Shown piece after piece: positions 33,004 to 43,318 of a stretch of DNA of 61,719 nucleotides. The position numbers and the translations under genes are program-made. The stretch spans positions 1-61,719 of the forward strand of contig NZ_LGDW01000336.1 of the NCBI RefSeq assembly GCF_001280005.1, written 5' to 3'. The notes beneath the pieces were generated by a model. It was not told the DNA's origin, made no database searches, and was given only the letters and a program-made list of their open reading frames with translations. The stretch comes from Streptomyces sp. NRRL WC-3618 (lineage in GTDB: Bacteria > Actinomycetota > Actinomycetes > Streptomycetales > Streptomycetaceae). The number at the start of each line of letters is the position of its first letter. The stretch's first letter is position 1.

Positions 33004-33657
33004 ATGATCGCGCCAGCGCCCAAGGCTGAGACTCTGGCTGCTTTTGAGGCTGCCAAGGGGTTCATGCCCGCCCGGGAGGGGCTCGCCCTGTACGAGGCCG
33101 CCGTTGTTGCGGGGGCGCTCGGGCTGCCGTTGCTTGAGGTCGGTACGTACTGCGGGCGGTCCACGATCCTGCTCGCCGACGCGGCCCGGGCCGCCGGGGT
33201 CACCGCCGTCACCGTCGATCATCACCGGGGCAGCGAGGAGCAGCAGCCCGGCTGGGACTACCACGACCCGGAGACCGTCGACCCGGAGCTCGGCGTCATG
33301 GACACGCTTCCGCTGTTCCGGCGCACCCTGAACAAGGCGAACCTGGAGGACCACGTCGTCGCGGTCGTCGGGCGTTCGCCTCAGGTTGCGCGGATCTGGA
33401 ACTCGCCGCTCGGCCTCGTCTTCATCGACGGCGGGCACACCGACGAGCACGCTACCGCCGACTACGAGGGCTGGGCCCCGCACATCGCGCCGGGCGGCCT
33501 CCTCCTCATCCACGACGTCTTCCCCGACCCCGAGGACGAGTTCACCGGCCAGGCCCCCTACCGCGTCTACCTCCGCGCCCTCGCCTCCGGCGCCTTCACG
33601 GAGATCTCCGCGACGGAGTCGCTGCGCGTTCTGCGGCGAACGGGGGCAGGGGTCTGA
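33004..33657 (+). CDS. Class I SAM-dependent methyltransferase (Methyltransf_24 type)
   Basis: A 217-residue protein. The SAM site is LLEVGTYCGRSTILLADAAR, followed by VTVDHHRGSEEQQPGWDYHDPE and LVFIDGGHTDEHATADYEGW, then GGLLLIHDVF. The FIDGGHT block is characteristic of a family that includes O-methyltransferases and cephalosporin-hydroxylase-like proteins. The substrate is unknown. ATG 33004 has GGAGGAA seven bases upstream. It is followed closely by the amidase gene. Confidence 0.87.
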   Translation: MIAPAPKAETLAAFEAAKGFMPAREGLALYEAAVVAGALGLPLLEVGTYCGRSTILLADAARAAGVTAVTVDHHRGSEEQQPGWDYHDPETVDPELGVMDTLPLFRRTLNKANLEDHVVAVVGRSPQVARIWNSPLGLVFIDGGHTDEHATADYEGWAPHIAPGGLLLIHDVFPDPEDEFTGQAPYRVYLRALASGAFTEISATESLRVLRRTGAGV

Positions 33658-33679
33658 GGCCCCGGTTAGAGTCGCTGAC

Positions 33680-34603
33680 GTGTCCTACGCAGGCCCCGGC
33701 TTCGAGCCGCCCCAGCCCCCTCGTTCCCGCGCCCTTCTGCGCCGTCCGCTGACCGTCGCCCTCGCCGTGCTGGTGCTGGGCGGGGCGGGCGGCTGGTTCG
33801 TCTGGGGGGCCGTCGCCGACGACGGCGGCGGCGGGGACAAGTCATTGTCCAGCGGCGAGTACGCACCCCTGTCGCCGATCCAGCCGCCCGGCTTCTCCGC
33901 CCCCAGCGAAGCCGCGTCTTCCCTGGCGGGCAAGGTCGTCGTCATCGACCCCGGGCACAACCCCGGCAACTTCAAGCACACCGCCGAGATCGCCCGCAAA
34001 GTGAACATCGGAACGAAGCTGAAGGAGTGCGACACCACTGGTACCTCCACCAACAGCGGTTATACGGAGGCCGAGTTCACCCTCGACGTCGCGCGGCGGC
34101 TGCGGACGATCCTCGAACAGCGGGGCGCCACCGTGAAGTTCACCCAGGACGGCGACCGGACCGCCTACGCCTTCGGGCCCTGTGTGGACGAGCGCGCCCG
34201 GATGGGGAACGCCGCGCATGCCGACGCCGTCGTCTCCGTCCACGCCGACGGGAGCGCGCAGGGCAACCGCGGCTTCCATGTGATCCTGCCGGGCACGGTG
34301 CACCAAGGGGCCGCGGACACCCGGCCGATCGTCGCCTCCTCCCGGCGTCTCGGCGAGCGCGTGAAGACCGGGTTCGCCGACAGAACCGGTTCCGCGCCCT
34401 CCAACTACATCGGTGACGGCACCGGTCTGGACACCCGGACGGACCTCGGCGGTCTCAATCTGTCAACGGTTCCCAAGGTGTTCATCGAGTGCGGCAACAT
34501 GCGCGACAGCAAGGACGCGGCCCTGCTGACCAGCGGGGCATGGCGACAGGAAGCCGCACAGGGGATCTCTGAAGGAATCGTGAGTTTCCTGAGCGGGTCG
34601 TGA
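33680..34603 (+). CDS. N-acetylmuramoyl-L-alanine amidase (Amidase_3)
   Basis: A 307-residue secreted or membrane-anchored zinc amidase. One N-terminal transmembrane segment (LTVALAVLVLGGAGGWFVWG) is followed by the catalytic domain: VVVIDPGHNPGN, Glu in GYTEAEFTLDVARRL, VSVHADGS and FIECGNMRDSKDAALL. It cleaves the bond between MurNAc and the stem peptide of peptidoglycan. GTG 33680 is chosen; TTAGAGT lies nine bases upstream with no ribosome site, suggesting a leaderless mRNA. Confidence 0.92.
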   Translation: MSYAGPGFEPPQPPRSRALLRRPLTVALAVLVLGGAGGWFVWGAVADDGGGGDKSLSSGEYAPLSPIQPPGFSAPSEAASSLAGKVVVIDPGHNPGNFKHTAEIARKVNIGTKLKECDTTGTSTNSGYTEAEFTLDVARRLRTILEQRGATVKFTQDGDRTAYAFGPCVDERARMGNAAHADAVVSVHADGSAQGNRGFHVILPGTVHQGAADTRPIVASSRRLGERVKTGFADRTGSAPSNYIGDGTGLDTRTDLGGLNLSTVPKVFIECGNMRDSKDAALLTSGAWRQEAAQGISEGIVSFLSGS

Positions 34604-34707
34604 TCAACGCGTGCATCCCGGCGGACAGCCCACACAGACGGACGATAATGTCGTGCCTCTACACACGATGACGACGACACGACCTACGAAGGACCTGAGG
34701 ACCTGAA

Positions 34708-35553
34708 GTGAATATCCGCTCCCTCACTCGAGGCGACGGCGTGGTGATCGGAGCAGCGGTGTTGCTGTTCATCGCGTCGTTCCTCGACATCTACTCCGTC
34801 GACGGCGCCCCGGGCCTCGACCTGCCGAGCGCCTGGGCCAGTGGACCGGTCCTGATGGGCGTCGTCCTCGCCGGCATCATCGGTGCCGCGCTCGTCGTGA
34901 TGTCGCACGGTCTGCCGCAGCTGCCCAAGGTCGCGGGCATCGACCTCGGCCAGTTCGGCGTCGCCTTCACCGTGTTCGCCGCCTGGAGCGCGCTCGGCAA
35001 CGTCTTCGACCCGACGGGCGGTCTCGACAACGTCAGGGACAGCGGGGGCGGCCCGGACGCCGGTACCGGTCTGATCCTCTCCCTGGTCGCCACGGTCGTC
35101 ATGGCGGCCGCCGCCGTCGCCACCCCGCTGGTCCCGGCCCTCAAGGGCCCCCTGGTCCCGGCCCCCAAGCCGCACGCCCCGCAGCCCTACGGCGGCGGCC
35201 AGCCCTACCCCGGTGGCCAGCAGCCCCAGGGTGGTTACGGCTACCCGGGCGCCGGCGCGCCGCAGCAGCCGTACGGTGGCCAGGCGCAGGCCGGTCAGCC
35301 CTTCGGCGCCGAGGCCGGCGCGGGTCAGCCGCCGCAGGCGCAGCCGCCGGCCGCGGACTTCTCCCCGTTCTGGTTCGCGGTGCCGGTGCCGCGTCCGCTG
35401 TTCGCGGAGGATGGCTCGCCGACGCCGATCGCCGAACTGGCCCCCGGTACCTGGTACTTGGCTGTCGAGCAGCGCGGCCAGGGCTTCGTCGCCCAGACGC
35501 AGGACGGCCGCCGGGGCGTACTCCAGGACACCTCCGGCATCCAGCGCGGCTGA
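34708..35553 (+). CDS. DUF5336-type membrane protein
   Basis: A 281-residue protein with four transmembrane segments in the first 150 residues (VVIGAAVLLFIASFLDIY, GPVLMGVVLAGIIGAALVVM, FGVAFTVFAAWSALG, ILSLVATVVMAAAAVATPL). A long Pro/Gly/Gln-rich region (PYGGGQPYPGGQQPQGGYGYP) follows, and a C-terminal soluble segment ends in GVLQDTSGIQ. The family is of unknown function in actinobacteria. GTG 34708 starts after GGACCTGA. A terminator hairpin follows the stop. Confidence 0.83.
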   Translation: MNIRSLTRGDGVVIGAAVLLFIASFLDIYSVDGAPGLDLPSAWASGPVLMGVVLAGIIGAALVVMSHGLPQLPKVAGIDLGQFGVAFTVFAAWSALGNVFDPTGGLDNVRDSGGGPDAGTGLILSLVATVVMAAAAVATPLVPALKGPLVPAPKPHAPQPYGGGQPYPGGQQPQGGYGYPGAGAPQQPYGGQAQAGQPFGAEAGAGQPPQAQPPAADFSPFWFAVPVPRPLFAEDGSPTPIAELAPGTWYLAVEQRGQGFVAQTQDGRRGVLQDTSGIQRG

Positions 35554-35587
35554 CGCGACCGGCCACCCTGCGCGTACAGCGCGAGCC

Positions 35588-35619
35588 ACGGCCCCTTGCC
35601 CTTCCGGGCGAGGGGCCGT
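35588..35619 (+). terminator. Intrinsic terminator-like hairpin
   Basis: ACGGCCCCTTGCCC pairs with GGGCGAGGGGCCGT around a short loop just after the DUF5336 gene. Confidence 0.7.
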
Positions 35620-35650
35620 TGTCGTACAGTCGCCGCCAGCGGCAACAGAT

Positions 35651-35665
35651 CTGACGATCCGTCAG
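35651..35665. promoter_or_regulatory. CTGACG-N3-CGTCAG palindrome at the F420/LLM gene
   Basis: CTGACG ATC CGTCAG lies 10 bases before the ATG, and its right end overlaps the ribosome site AGGAGG (35664-35669). A protein bound here would block both transcription and, if present in mRNA, the initiation region. It is the same motif as at 26,910 and 43,319. Confidence 0.6.
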
Positions 35666-35674
35666 GAGGCAGGT

Positions 35675-36685
35675 ATGCGGCTCGGTCTCGCGCTCGGCTA
35701 CTGGGGTCGTGGCCCCTCCCCGGACCACGTACCGCTCGCCCAGGAGGCCGAACGGCTCGGCTACGACTCCGTGTGGACCGCCGAGTCCTGGGGCTCGGAC
35801 GCGTTCACCCCCTTGACGTGGATCGCGGCGCAGACGTCAAGGATCAAGCTGGGTACGGCGGTTGCCCAGATGGCGGCCCGCTCGCCGACGGCCACCGCGA
35901 TGCACGCCCTCACCCTCGACCACCTCTCCGGCGGACGCGTCCTCCTCGGGCTCGGGCTCTCCGGCCCCCAGGTCGTCGAGGGCTGGTACGGGCGCCCGTT
36001 CCCGAAGTCGCCGCTCACCGCGACCCGGGAGTACGTGGACGTCGTACGCCAAGTCATGCGCCGCGAGGCCCCCGTTCAGCTCGCGGGCCGCTTCCATCCC
36101 CTGCCGTACGACGGTCCGGGCGGCACCGGTATCGGCAAGCCGCTCAAGTCGATCACCCACCCCCTGCGTGCCCAACTCCCCGTGCTGCTCGGCGCGGAGG
36201 GGCCGAAGAACATCGCCCAGACGGCCCGTATCGCCGACGGCTGGCTGCCCCTGTACTGGTCCCCGCTGCGGACCGAGGCGTACGAGGAGCCGCTGAGCGG
36301 GGCCCCCGAGGGGTTCGTCGTCGCGCCGATGGCGCAGGCCCGCGTCTGCGCCGACGTCTCCGAGGGGCTGCTGCCCGTCAAGACGATGCTCGGCTTCTAC
36401 ATCGGCGGGATGGGGCACGCGGCACGCAACTTCCACGCCGATCTGATGGCCCGCATGGGGTACGAGGAGGAGGCCCGGCGGATCCAGGAACTGTTCCTCG
36501 CCGGGCGGCGCGAGGAGGCCGTGCTCGCCGTACCGGACGCCTTCGCCGACGAGATCTCCCTCGTCGGGCCGCGTGAACGCATCGCGGAGCGGCTGGAGTT
36601 GTGGCGCAAGGGGCCGGTGACCGACCTGCTCGTCCTCTCCCCCGATCCGCACACTCTGCGGGTGCTCGCCGAGCTCAACTCCTGA
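35675..36685 (+). CDS. LLM-class F420-dependent oxidoreductase
   Basis: A 336-residue bacterial-luciferase-like TIM-barrel enzyme (MRLGLALGYWGRGPSPDH, GYDSVWTAESWGSDAFTPLTWIAAQT, IKLGTAVAQMAARSP, LSGGRVLLGLGLSGPQVVEGWYG). This subgroup commonly uses coenzyme F420; mycobacterial relatives act on lipid or sterol-type substrates, but the substrate here is unknown. ATG 35675 with AGGAGG is clear. The CTGACG operator just before it links its control to the aldehyde-dehydrogenase, MaoC and P450 units. Confidence 0.9.
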   Translation: MRLGLALGYWGRGPSPDHVPLAQEAERLGYDSVWTAESWGSDAFTPLTWIAAQTSRIKLGTAVAQMAARSPTATAMHALTLDHLSGGRVLLGLGLSGPQVVEGWYGRPFPKSPLTATREYVDVVRQVMRREAPVQLAGRFHPLPYDGPGGTGIGKPLKSITHPLRAQLPVLLGAEGPKNIAQTARIADGWLPLYWSPLRTEAYEEPLSGAPEGFVVAPMAQARVCADVSEGLLPVKTMLGFYIGGMGHAARNFHADLMARMGYEEEARRIQELFLAGRREEAVLAVPDAFADEISLVGPRERIAERLELWRKGPVTDLLVLSPDPHTLRVLAELNS

Positions 36686-36758
36686 CGGAAGACCGACGGC
36701 AGACTCAGAGCGACTGACGGCGCTGGTTGCAGCCCGGATTCCGGGGCACCCGAAGGAC

Positions 36759-37052
36759 ATGTCCCCCGTATCTCGCCGTGGTGCCAATCAGGCCGGGACG
36801 ATCATCGCGATCGTCGCCGACATCATGGCCGTCATCCTCGGCCTCTGGATCCTGATGTATCTGCTGGACGCCAACCGCGCGAACGACTTCGTGCAGGTCG
36901 TCCATGACGCGGCCGCCTGGCTGGCGGGCTGGTCGCACGACCTCTTCACGTTCGACGAGCAGTGGGCGCGGGTCGTCGCCGGGTACGGACTGGCCGCCGT
37001 CGTCTACCTGTTCGTGGGCCACGCGATCGCCAACCGCATCAACCGGCACTGA
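36759..37052 (+). CDS. Small membrane protein, unknown function
   Basis: A 97-residue protein with two transmembrane segments (IIAIVADIMAVILGLWILMYLL and VVAGYGLAAVVYLFVGHAIA) and a Trp-containing amphipathic stretch between. No family is recognised beyond similarity to short Streptomyces membrane proteins. ATG 36759 follows GGACAT-type context without a strong ribosome site. Confidence 0.75.
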   Translation: MSPVSRRGANQAGTIIAIVADIMAVILGLWILMYLLDANRANDFVQVVHDAAAWLAGWSHDLFTFDEQWARVVAGYGLAAVVYLFVGHAIANRINRH

Positions 37053-37092
37053 CAGACCGGTTTCTCGGCGAGTCTCGGCTGGTTTCGGCCGG

Positions 37093-38163
37093 TCAGGCGC
37101 AGCAGTCCGGGTCCAGTCCCGTCGGCAACAGTTCGCCCCCGAAGACCGCGCAGGTTGCCTCGTGGCCGCCGAGTGCGGCGACCGCGAGAAGCAGGGAACC
37201 CGCCGTCCAGGTGGTGAGTTCGCGCGGCCAGATCGCCTTCGCGTCGAACACGTACCCCGTCCAGTAGAGGCCGCTGTCCTCGTCGCGCAGGTGCTGGATC
37301 GACTGGAGTATCTCCAGAGCCCGGTCGGACTCGCCCACCGCCCAGAGCGCCAGGGCGAGTTCGGCCGACTCGCCGCCCGTCACCCACGGGTTGGGCACGA
37401 CACAGCGCACCCCGAGTCCGGGGACGACGAAGCGCTCCCAGCCCTCCTCTATACGGGACTTGGCCTCCGTACCCGTCAACGCGCCGCCCAGGACGGGGTA
37501 GTACCAGTCCATCGAGTAGCGGGCCTTGTCGAGGAACCGCTCCGGGTGCCGGCGGATGGCGTGCCGTAGCGCGCCCACCGCCAACTCCCAGTCGGGCTGG
37601 GGCTCTTCGCGTTCCTCGGCGATGGCGAGTGCGCAGCGCAGGGCATGGTGGACGGACGAACTCCCGGTCAGCAGGGCGTCGTTGACGTCCGTGCCGTCGT
37701 CCTCGCGCTTCCAGCCGATCTCACCGCCGGGCTGCTGCAACTGGAGGACGAACTCGACGGCCGCGAAGACCGTCGGCCACATCCGGTCCAGGAAGGTGTC
37801 GTCGCCGGTGGAGAGGTAGTGGTGCCAGACGCCGACGGCTATGTAGGCGACGAAGTTGGTCTCGCGGCCCCGGTCGGTGACGGCGTCCGCGTCCCCGTCG
37901 GCGTACGCGGCGTACCAGGAGCCGTCCCCGGCCTGCTGGGCGGCCAGCCACAGGTACGCCCGCTCGGCGGCCTCGTGTTCGCCGGCCGCGTCCAGGGCCA
38001 TCGCGGCCTCGGTGTGGTCCCACGGGTCGAGATGGTGCCCCCTGAACCACGGGATGGCTCCGTCCTCCCGCTGCTCCGCGAGGATCCCGCGGACGGTGAG
38101 GGCGGCCTGCTCGGCGGTGAGGACCCCGGGCAGGACGAGGTGTTCTGTCCGGGGGGTCGTCAC
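37093..38163 (-). CDS. Prenyltransferase / squalene-cyclase-like alpha-barrel protein
   Basis: A 356-residue soluble protein with alpha/alpha-toroid repeats: DPWDHTEAAMALDAAGEHEAAERAYLWLAAQQAGDGSWYAAY, then TNFVAYIAVGVWHHYLSTGD, YPVLGGALTG and GGESAELALALWAVG. The QW-like repeat QAGDGSW places it in the prenyltransferase/squalene oxidase repeat superfamily, but it could equally be a glycosidase-like toroid. It starts by GTGA overlap with the methyltransferase stop, the third gene of a tight operon. It ends CAVFGGELLPTGLDPDCCA. Confidence 0.8.
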   Translation of the reverse strand: MTTPRTEHLVLPGVLTAEQAALTVRGILAEQREDGAIPWFRGHHLDPWDHTEAAMALDAAGEHEAAERAYLWLAAQQAGDGSWYAAYADGDADAVTDRGRETNFVAYIAVGVWHHYLSTGDDTFLDRMWPTVFAAVEFVLQLQQPGGEIGWKREDDGTDVNDALLTGSSSVHHALRCALAIAEEREEPQPDWELAVGALRHAIRRHPERFLDKARYSMDWYYPVLGGALTGTEAKSRIEEGWERFVVPGLGVRCVVPNPWVTGGESAELALALWAVGESDRALEILQSIQHLRDEDSGLYWTGYVFDAKAIWPRELTTWTAGSLLLAVAALGGHEATCAVFGGELLPTGLDPDCCA

Positions 38164-38915
38164 TTGGCGGCCACCTCGGCTTCCGGCTGGGAAAGGCTCG
38201 GGAGGTGCGGCTTCGTCGCGTACGCCACGAAGCTCTTGCCGATCAGCGGGTTCAGCGCCTGCTCGGCGACCCGGGTGGCCAGCGGCTTCTTCATGATGTC
38301 CCAGACCAGCAGCTTGTGGTACGCGCGGACCGGCAGCACCTTGTCGTTGTCCACGCCGAACGCGCACTTCAGCCACCAGTACGGGGAGTGCAGGGCGTGG
38401 GCGTGGTGGGTGCCGTAGGGCGTCAGTCCCGCTTCTTCGATCTTCGCGAGGAGCTCGTCCGCCTTGTAGATGCGGATGTGGCCGCCCTCGACCTCGTGGT
38501 AGGCGTCGGAGAGGGACCAGCAGATCTTCTCGGGGCCGTAGCGCGGCACGGTGATCGCGATCCGGCCGCCGGGCTTCAGCACCCGGACCATCTCGGCGAG
38601 GACGCCCTTGTCGTCCGGGATGTGCTCCATGACCTCGGAGATGATCACGACGTCGAAGGACTCGTCGGGGAACGGCAGCGCCAGGGCGTTGCCCTCCATG
38701 GCCGTGGCGGTGGCCCCGGCGGGCGCCTCGCCCGCCTCCTTCATCGCCGCGAACCACTTGGCGACCTCGCGGATCTCGTCACCGTTCTGGTCCAGCGCCA
38801 CGACCTGCGCGCCGCGCCGGTAGCACTCGAACGCGTGCCGGCCGGCTCCGCAGCCGAGGTCCAGAACACGGTCGCCCGGGGCCAGCGGGAACCGGGTGAA
38901 ATCGACGGTCAGCAC
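38160..38915 (-). CDS. Class I SAM-dependent methyltransferase
   Basis: A 251-residue methyltransferase with VLDLGCGAGRHAFECYRRGA, VVALDQNG, FDVVIISEVMEHIPDD and LKPGGRIAITVPRYGPE. The C-terminal part (SPYWWLKCAFGVDNDK) is less conserved and may bind substrate. It overlaps the glycosyltransferase upstream by seven bases and the toroid protein downstream by four, so the three proteins are made together and probably modify the same glycolipid or polyketide-like substrate. Confidence 0.9.
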   Translation of the reverse strand: MLTVDFTRFPLAPGDRVLDLGCGAGRHAFECYRRGAQVVALDQNGDEIREVAKWFAAMKEAGEAPAGATATAMEGNALALPFPDESFDVVIISEVMEHIPDDKGVLAEMVRVLKPGGRIAITVPRYGPEKICWSLSDAYHEVEGGHIRIYKADELLAKIEEAGLTPYGTHHAHALHSPYWWLKCAFGVDNDKVLPVRAYHKLLVWDIMKKPLATRVAEQALNPLIGKSFVAYATKPHLPSLSQPEAEVAAK

Positions 38916-40333
38916 GAAGTCCTGCTTTCGCGGTCGGGGGTCACGTGGGGGGCGGGTATGGACGTGGGCGTGGAGCCGCCCGAAGACGAGGGACGGGAGG
39001 GTCTTGGCGCGGAGCGGGCGATCGCCTCGCGGTAGTGGGCCACCGTGCCCTCCGCCGCCCGGGCCCAGGTGAAGCGGGTCAGCACGCGCTCGCGGCCCGC
39101 CCGGCCGAGGCGCGCCCGCAGTTCGGGGTTGGCGAGGAGGGTCGCCAGGGCGGTGGCCAGGGCTCCGGGGTCTCCGGGTGGAACGGCCAGACAGGTCTCC
39201 CCGTCGGGGCCGGCCACCTCCGGGATCGCTCCGCCGGTGGTGGCGACCAGGGGCGTACCGGTGGCCATCGCCTCGGCCGCCGGGAGCGAGAAGCCCTCGT
39301 ACAGGGACGGTACGCAGGCGATCTCCGCCGAGCGCACCAGGTCGACGAGTTCCGCGTCCGAGATGCCCTTGACGAACTCGACGGCGCCTTCGAGGCCGTA
39401 CCGCTCGATGGCCTGGGCGACGGGCCCGTCCTCGGCGCGCCTGCCGACGACCACGAGGTGGGCGGCGGGATGTTCCGTACGTACCTTCGCCAGCGCCTCG
39501 ACGAGGAACACCAGCCCCTTGAGGGGAACGTCCGCGCTGGACGTGGTCACGATGCGGCCCGGTATCCGGGGCACCGCCGGGTCGGGTGCGAAGAGGTCGG
39601 TGTCGGCGCCGATGTGCACGACGTGGACGCGGCTCTCCCGGACGCCGAGATGGTCGACGATCTCCTGACGCGACGTACCCGAGACGGTGAGCACCGACGG
39701 CAGGCGGCGCGCCACCCGCTTCTGCATCCGGGTGAAGCCGTACCAGCGTCGTACGGACAGACGGCGGCGCCGGCTGTCGGCCGCATCCAGGTCCAACTGC
39801 CGGTCCACGGTGATGGGGTGGTGGATCGTGGTGACGAGCGGGGCGCCGATGTCGCCCAACAGGCCGTATCCGAGCGTCTGGTTGTCGTGTACGACGTCGA
39901 ACTCACCGCTGCGCTCGCGCAGTTGGCGGCGGGCCCGGAGGGAGAAGGTGAGCGGTTCGGGAAAGCCGCCGGTCCACATCGTGGCGACCTCGAGCGCGTC
40001 GATCCAGTCGCGGTACTCGTCCCGCCCCGGGGTGCGGAAGGGGTCCGGCTGGCGGTACAGGTCGAGGCTGGGCAGCTCGGTGAGGACGGGGTCGGGACCC
40101 CGTTCACCCCGGGCGCGGCCGTCGAGTACGTCCAGCACCGGGTACGGCTGGGAGCCGATGACCTCGACGCGGTGACCGAGCCGGGCGAGTTCGCGCGACA
40201 GATGGCGTACATAGACGCCCTGGCCGCCGCAGAACGGGTTCCCCTTGTAGGTCAGAAGTGCGATGTTGAGTGGTCGCTCGCCGTCCGCGGCGGGATCCCC
40301 CTGAGGGCCTGCCTCGCTGGCCTCGGCCGTCAC
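38909..40333 (-). CDS. GT4-family glycosyltransferase
   Basis: A 474-residue GT-B retaining glycosyltransferase. The N-terminal domain has IALLTYKGNPFCGGQGVYVRHLSRELARLGH. The C-terminal domain has TTSSADVPLKGLVFLVEAL and the EX7E motif in EGFSLPAAEAMATGTPLVATTGGAIPEV. The sugar donor and acceptor are unknown. GTG 40333 is chosen because GAAGGGGG lies upstream at proper distance; GTG 40354 would add seven residues. First gene of a three-gene operon and divergent from kstR. Confidence 0.88.
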   Translation of the reverse strand: MTAEASEAGPQGDPAADGERPLNIALLTYKGNPFCGGQGVYVRHLSRELARLGHRVEVIGSQPYPVLDVLDGRARGERGPDPVLTELPSLDLYRQPDPFRTPGRDEYRDWIDALEVATMWTGGFPEPLTFSLRARRQLRERSGEFDVVHDNQTLGYGLLGDIGAPLVTTIHHPITVDRQLDLDAADSRRRRLSVRRWYGFTRMQKRVARRLPSVLTVSGTSRQEIVDHLGVRESRVHVVHIGADTDLFAPDPAVPRIPGRIVTTSSADVPLKGLVFLVEALAKVRTEHPAAHLVVVGRRAEDGPVAQAIERYGLEGAVEFVKGISDAELVDLVRSAEIACVPSLYEGFSLPAAEAMATGTPLVATTGGAIPEVAGPDGETCLAVPPGDPGALATALATLLANPELRARLGRAGRERVLTRFTWARAAEGTVAHYREAIARSAPRPSRPSSSGGSTPTSIPAPHVTPDRESRTSC

Positions 40334-40387
40334 TCCCGGCCCCCTTCTCCCCACGGTTTCCCGCGAGACTACGACGGGACGCTAATC

Positions 40388-40401
40388 TAGAACAAGTTTC
40401 A
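40388..40401. promoter_or_regulatory. KstR-type operator upstream of kstR
   Basis: TAGAACAAGTTTCA fits TNNAACNNGTTNNA completely. It lies 55 bases upstream of the glycosyltransferase start and 197 bases upstream of the KstR-like gene. The position suggests autoregulation and possible control of the glycosyltransferase operon. Confidence 0.72.
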
Positions 40402-40597
40402 GACTTGATCGTTCAGGAGGCTCCGAATCTACCGGCAGGTACGTCGACTGTGAGCGGTGGATCAGGTGATTCGCGCCACGGCGTCCGCGCGACGCGGACG
40501 TGCCATGCTGACTGTTTGCTGACACACGACTGACCGATTGCCACCTGATCGTCCACTCGATCACCGTGCGATCACCGACTGTCACGGAACGGGACCC

Positions 40598-41287
40598 ATG
40601 TCTGCCGACGCGAAGGTGGAAGCCCCAGAAGCCGCCACGGCGCGACCGAGTTCGCCGCCGCCCTCCGCTCCGCTCACCGAGCGTCAGGAGGCCCGTCGGC
40701 GCCGGATCCTGCACGCGAGCGCGCAGTTGGCGAGCCGGGGCGGTTTCGACGCGGTGCAGATGCGGGAGGTCGCGGAGTCCTCGCAGGTCGCGCTCGGCAC
40801 GCTCTACCGGTACTTCCCGTCCAAGGTGCATCTTCTGGTCGCCACCATGCAGGACCAGTTGGAGCACATGCACGGCACGCTGCGGAAGAAGCCGCCGACG
40901 GGGGACACGGCGGCGGAGCGGGTGGCGGAGACGCTGATGCGCGCGTTCCGTGCGCTCCAGCGGGAGCCGCATCTGGCGGATGCGATGGTGCGGGCGCTGA
41001 CGTTCGCGGACCGGAGTGTTTCGCCCGAGGTGGATCAGGTGTCCCGTCAGACGACGGCGATCATCCTGGACTCGATGGGGTTCGGTGAGGGCGAGGGTGG
41101 GGGTGCGGGTGAGTCGGGGCGGGGGCGCCCGACGCCCGAGCAGTTGTCGGCGGTGCGGGTGATCGAGCACACGTGGCATTCGGCGCTGATCACGTGGCTG
41201 TCGGGGCGGGCGTCGATCGCCCAGGTGAAGATCGACATCGAGACGGTGTGCCGGTTGATCGACCTGACGGATCCTGCGCGGAACTGA
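40598..41287 (+). CDS. kstR: TetR-family repressor, KstR-like
   Basis: A 229-residue TetR regulator. The DNA-binding domain reads RRRRILHASAQLASRGGFDAVQMREVAESSQVALGTLYRYFPSKVHLLVA (about 30-80), very close to mycobacterial KstR in its GG(F/Y)(D/E)AVQMR and GTLYRYFPSKVHLLV blocks. The ligand domain also follows KstR (ALQREPHLADAMVRALTFAD, SPEVDQVSRQ, VIEHTWHSALITWLSGRAS). KstR represses sterol catabolism and is released by 3-oxo-cholestenoyl-CoA-type thioesters. The DNA motif it recognises is present at 26.8, 40.4, 43.4 and 58.9-59.0 kb. ATG 40598 has GGAACGGGA upstream. Confidence 0.85.
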   Translation: MSADAKVEAPEAATARPSSPPPSAPLTERQEARRRRILHASAQLASRGGFDAVQMREVAESSQVALGTLYRYFPSKVHLLVATMQDQLEHMHGTLRKKPPTGDTAAERVAETLMRAFRALQREPHLADAMVRALTFADRSVSPEVDQVSRQTTAIILDSMGFGEGEGGGAGESGRGRPTPEQLSAVRVIEHTWHSALITWLSGRASIAQVKIDIETVCRLIDLTDPARN

Positions 41288-41510
41288 GCAGGTCACCGTG
41301 GGTACCGGCACGCTCCGAGCGCGCGAAAGAGACCTACGAGACGGGTTACCCGCCGGTATTACCCGGACAGGTCCCGAGGGGTGCCTTCCGGCCCGACCAC
41401 TGCCGTCCAGCCTCTCAGTCCTACCGTCAACGTCGGCCCCAGCGGATGCCGAAGCGTCTCGCCCAAGTCGGCTACGACGGTTGAACTCCCTCACTCGTCC
41501 CGTAGGCCGA
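41288..41510. other. Non-coding gap after kstR
   Basis: No gene is seen in these 223 bases between the convergent kstR and ferredoxin genes. It holds no recognised RNA or operator. Confidence 0.5.
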
Positions 41511-41544
41511 CTTCCATAATATGACTTATGTCATGATATGGAAG
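41511..41544. terminator. AT-rich inverted repeat between convergent genes
   Basis: CTTCCATA begins and TATGGAAG ends a 34-base hairpin; 14 of 15 positions pair (one A-A mismatch, one T-G wobble), with a TTAT loop. It is strikingly AT-rich for this genome. It lies between the ends of kstR and the ferredoxin gene, so it may terminate both, but no T-run follows on either strand, and a protein-binding site is an alternative. Confidence 0.45.
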
Positions 41545-41581
41545 CCCTCGCGGGGAATATTCGAAGATTTTCAGGGGATTT

Positions 41582-41815
41582 TCAGCCCTCCGGCGGAAAC
41601 ACCGGCTCCCCGTCCTCCGCCAGCGTGATCGTGATCGCCTCCACCGGACAGTTCTCCGCCGCCGCCAGTACCTTCTCGTTCGCGTCCATGGTCGGTTCGA
41701 GTGGGTGGGACTGCATTCCCGTGTCGAGGCGGAAGCCGTCCGGGGCCCGGTGGACGCACTGGGCCGAGCCGATGCACAGTCCGCGGTCCACCTCCACGTG
41801 CCAGCGGTCGCCCAT
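41582..41815 (-). CDS. 3Fe-4S ferredoxin of P450-donor type
   Basis: A 77-residue ferredoxin with cysteines at 14, 20 and 56 (GLCIGSAQC and ENCPVEAI), the C-x5-C...CP pattern of single [3Fe-4S] ferredoxins that donate electrons to actinomycete P450s. ATG 41815 starts five bases after the aldehyde dehydrogenase stop, so they form one operon. No P450 is adjacent; the CYP125-like enzyme at 59,099, under the same two operator types, is a reasonable partner. Confidence 0.9.
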   Translation of the reverse strand: MGDRWHVEVDRGLCIGSAQCVHRAPDGFRLDTGMQSHPLEPTMDANEKVLAAAENCPVEAITITLAEDGEPVFPPEG

Positions 41816-41820
41816 GGCCG

Positions 41821-43278
<1,458 letters not shown>

Positions 43279-43318
43279 GGCCGACTGCCTCTCGCCGACT
43301 GCCTCTCCGGGTACCGTC

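Noticed and set aside
30634..33513. A 959-codon minus-strand open frame opposite the MFS, repeat array and methyltransferase
   Set aside because: It is a high-GC shadow frame with His/Arg/Asp-rich low-complexity translation; the plus-strand genes have clear domains and ribosome sites.
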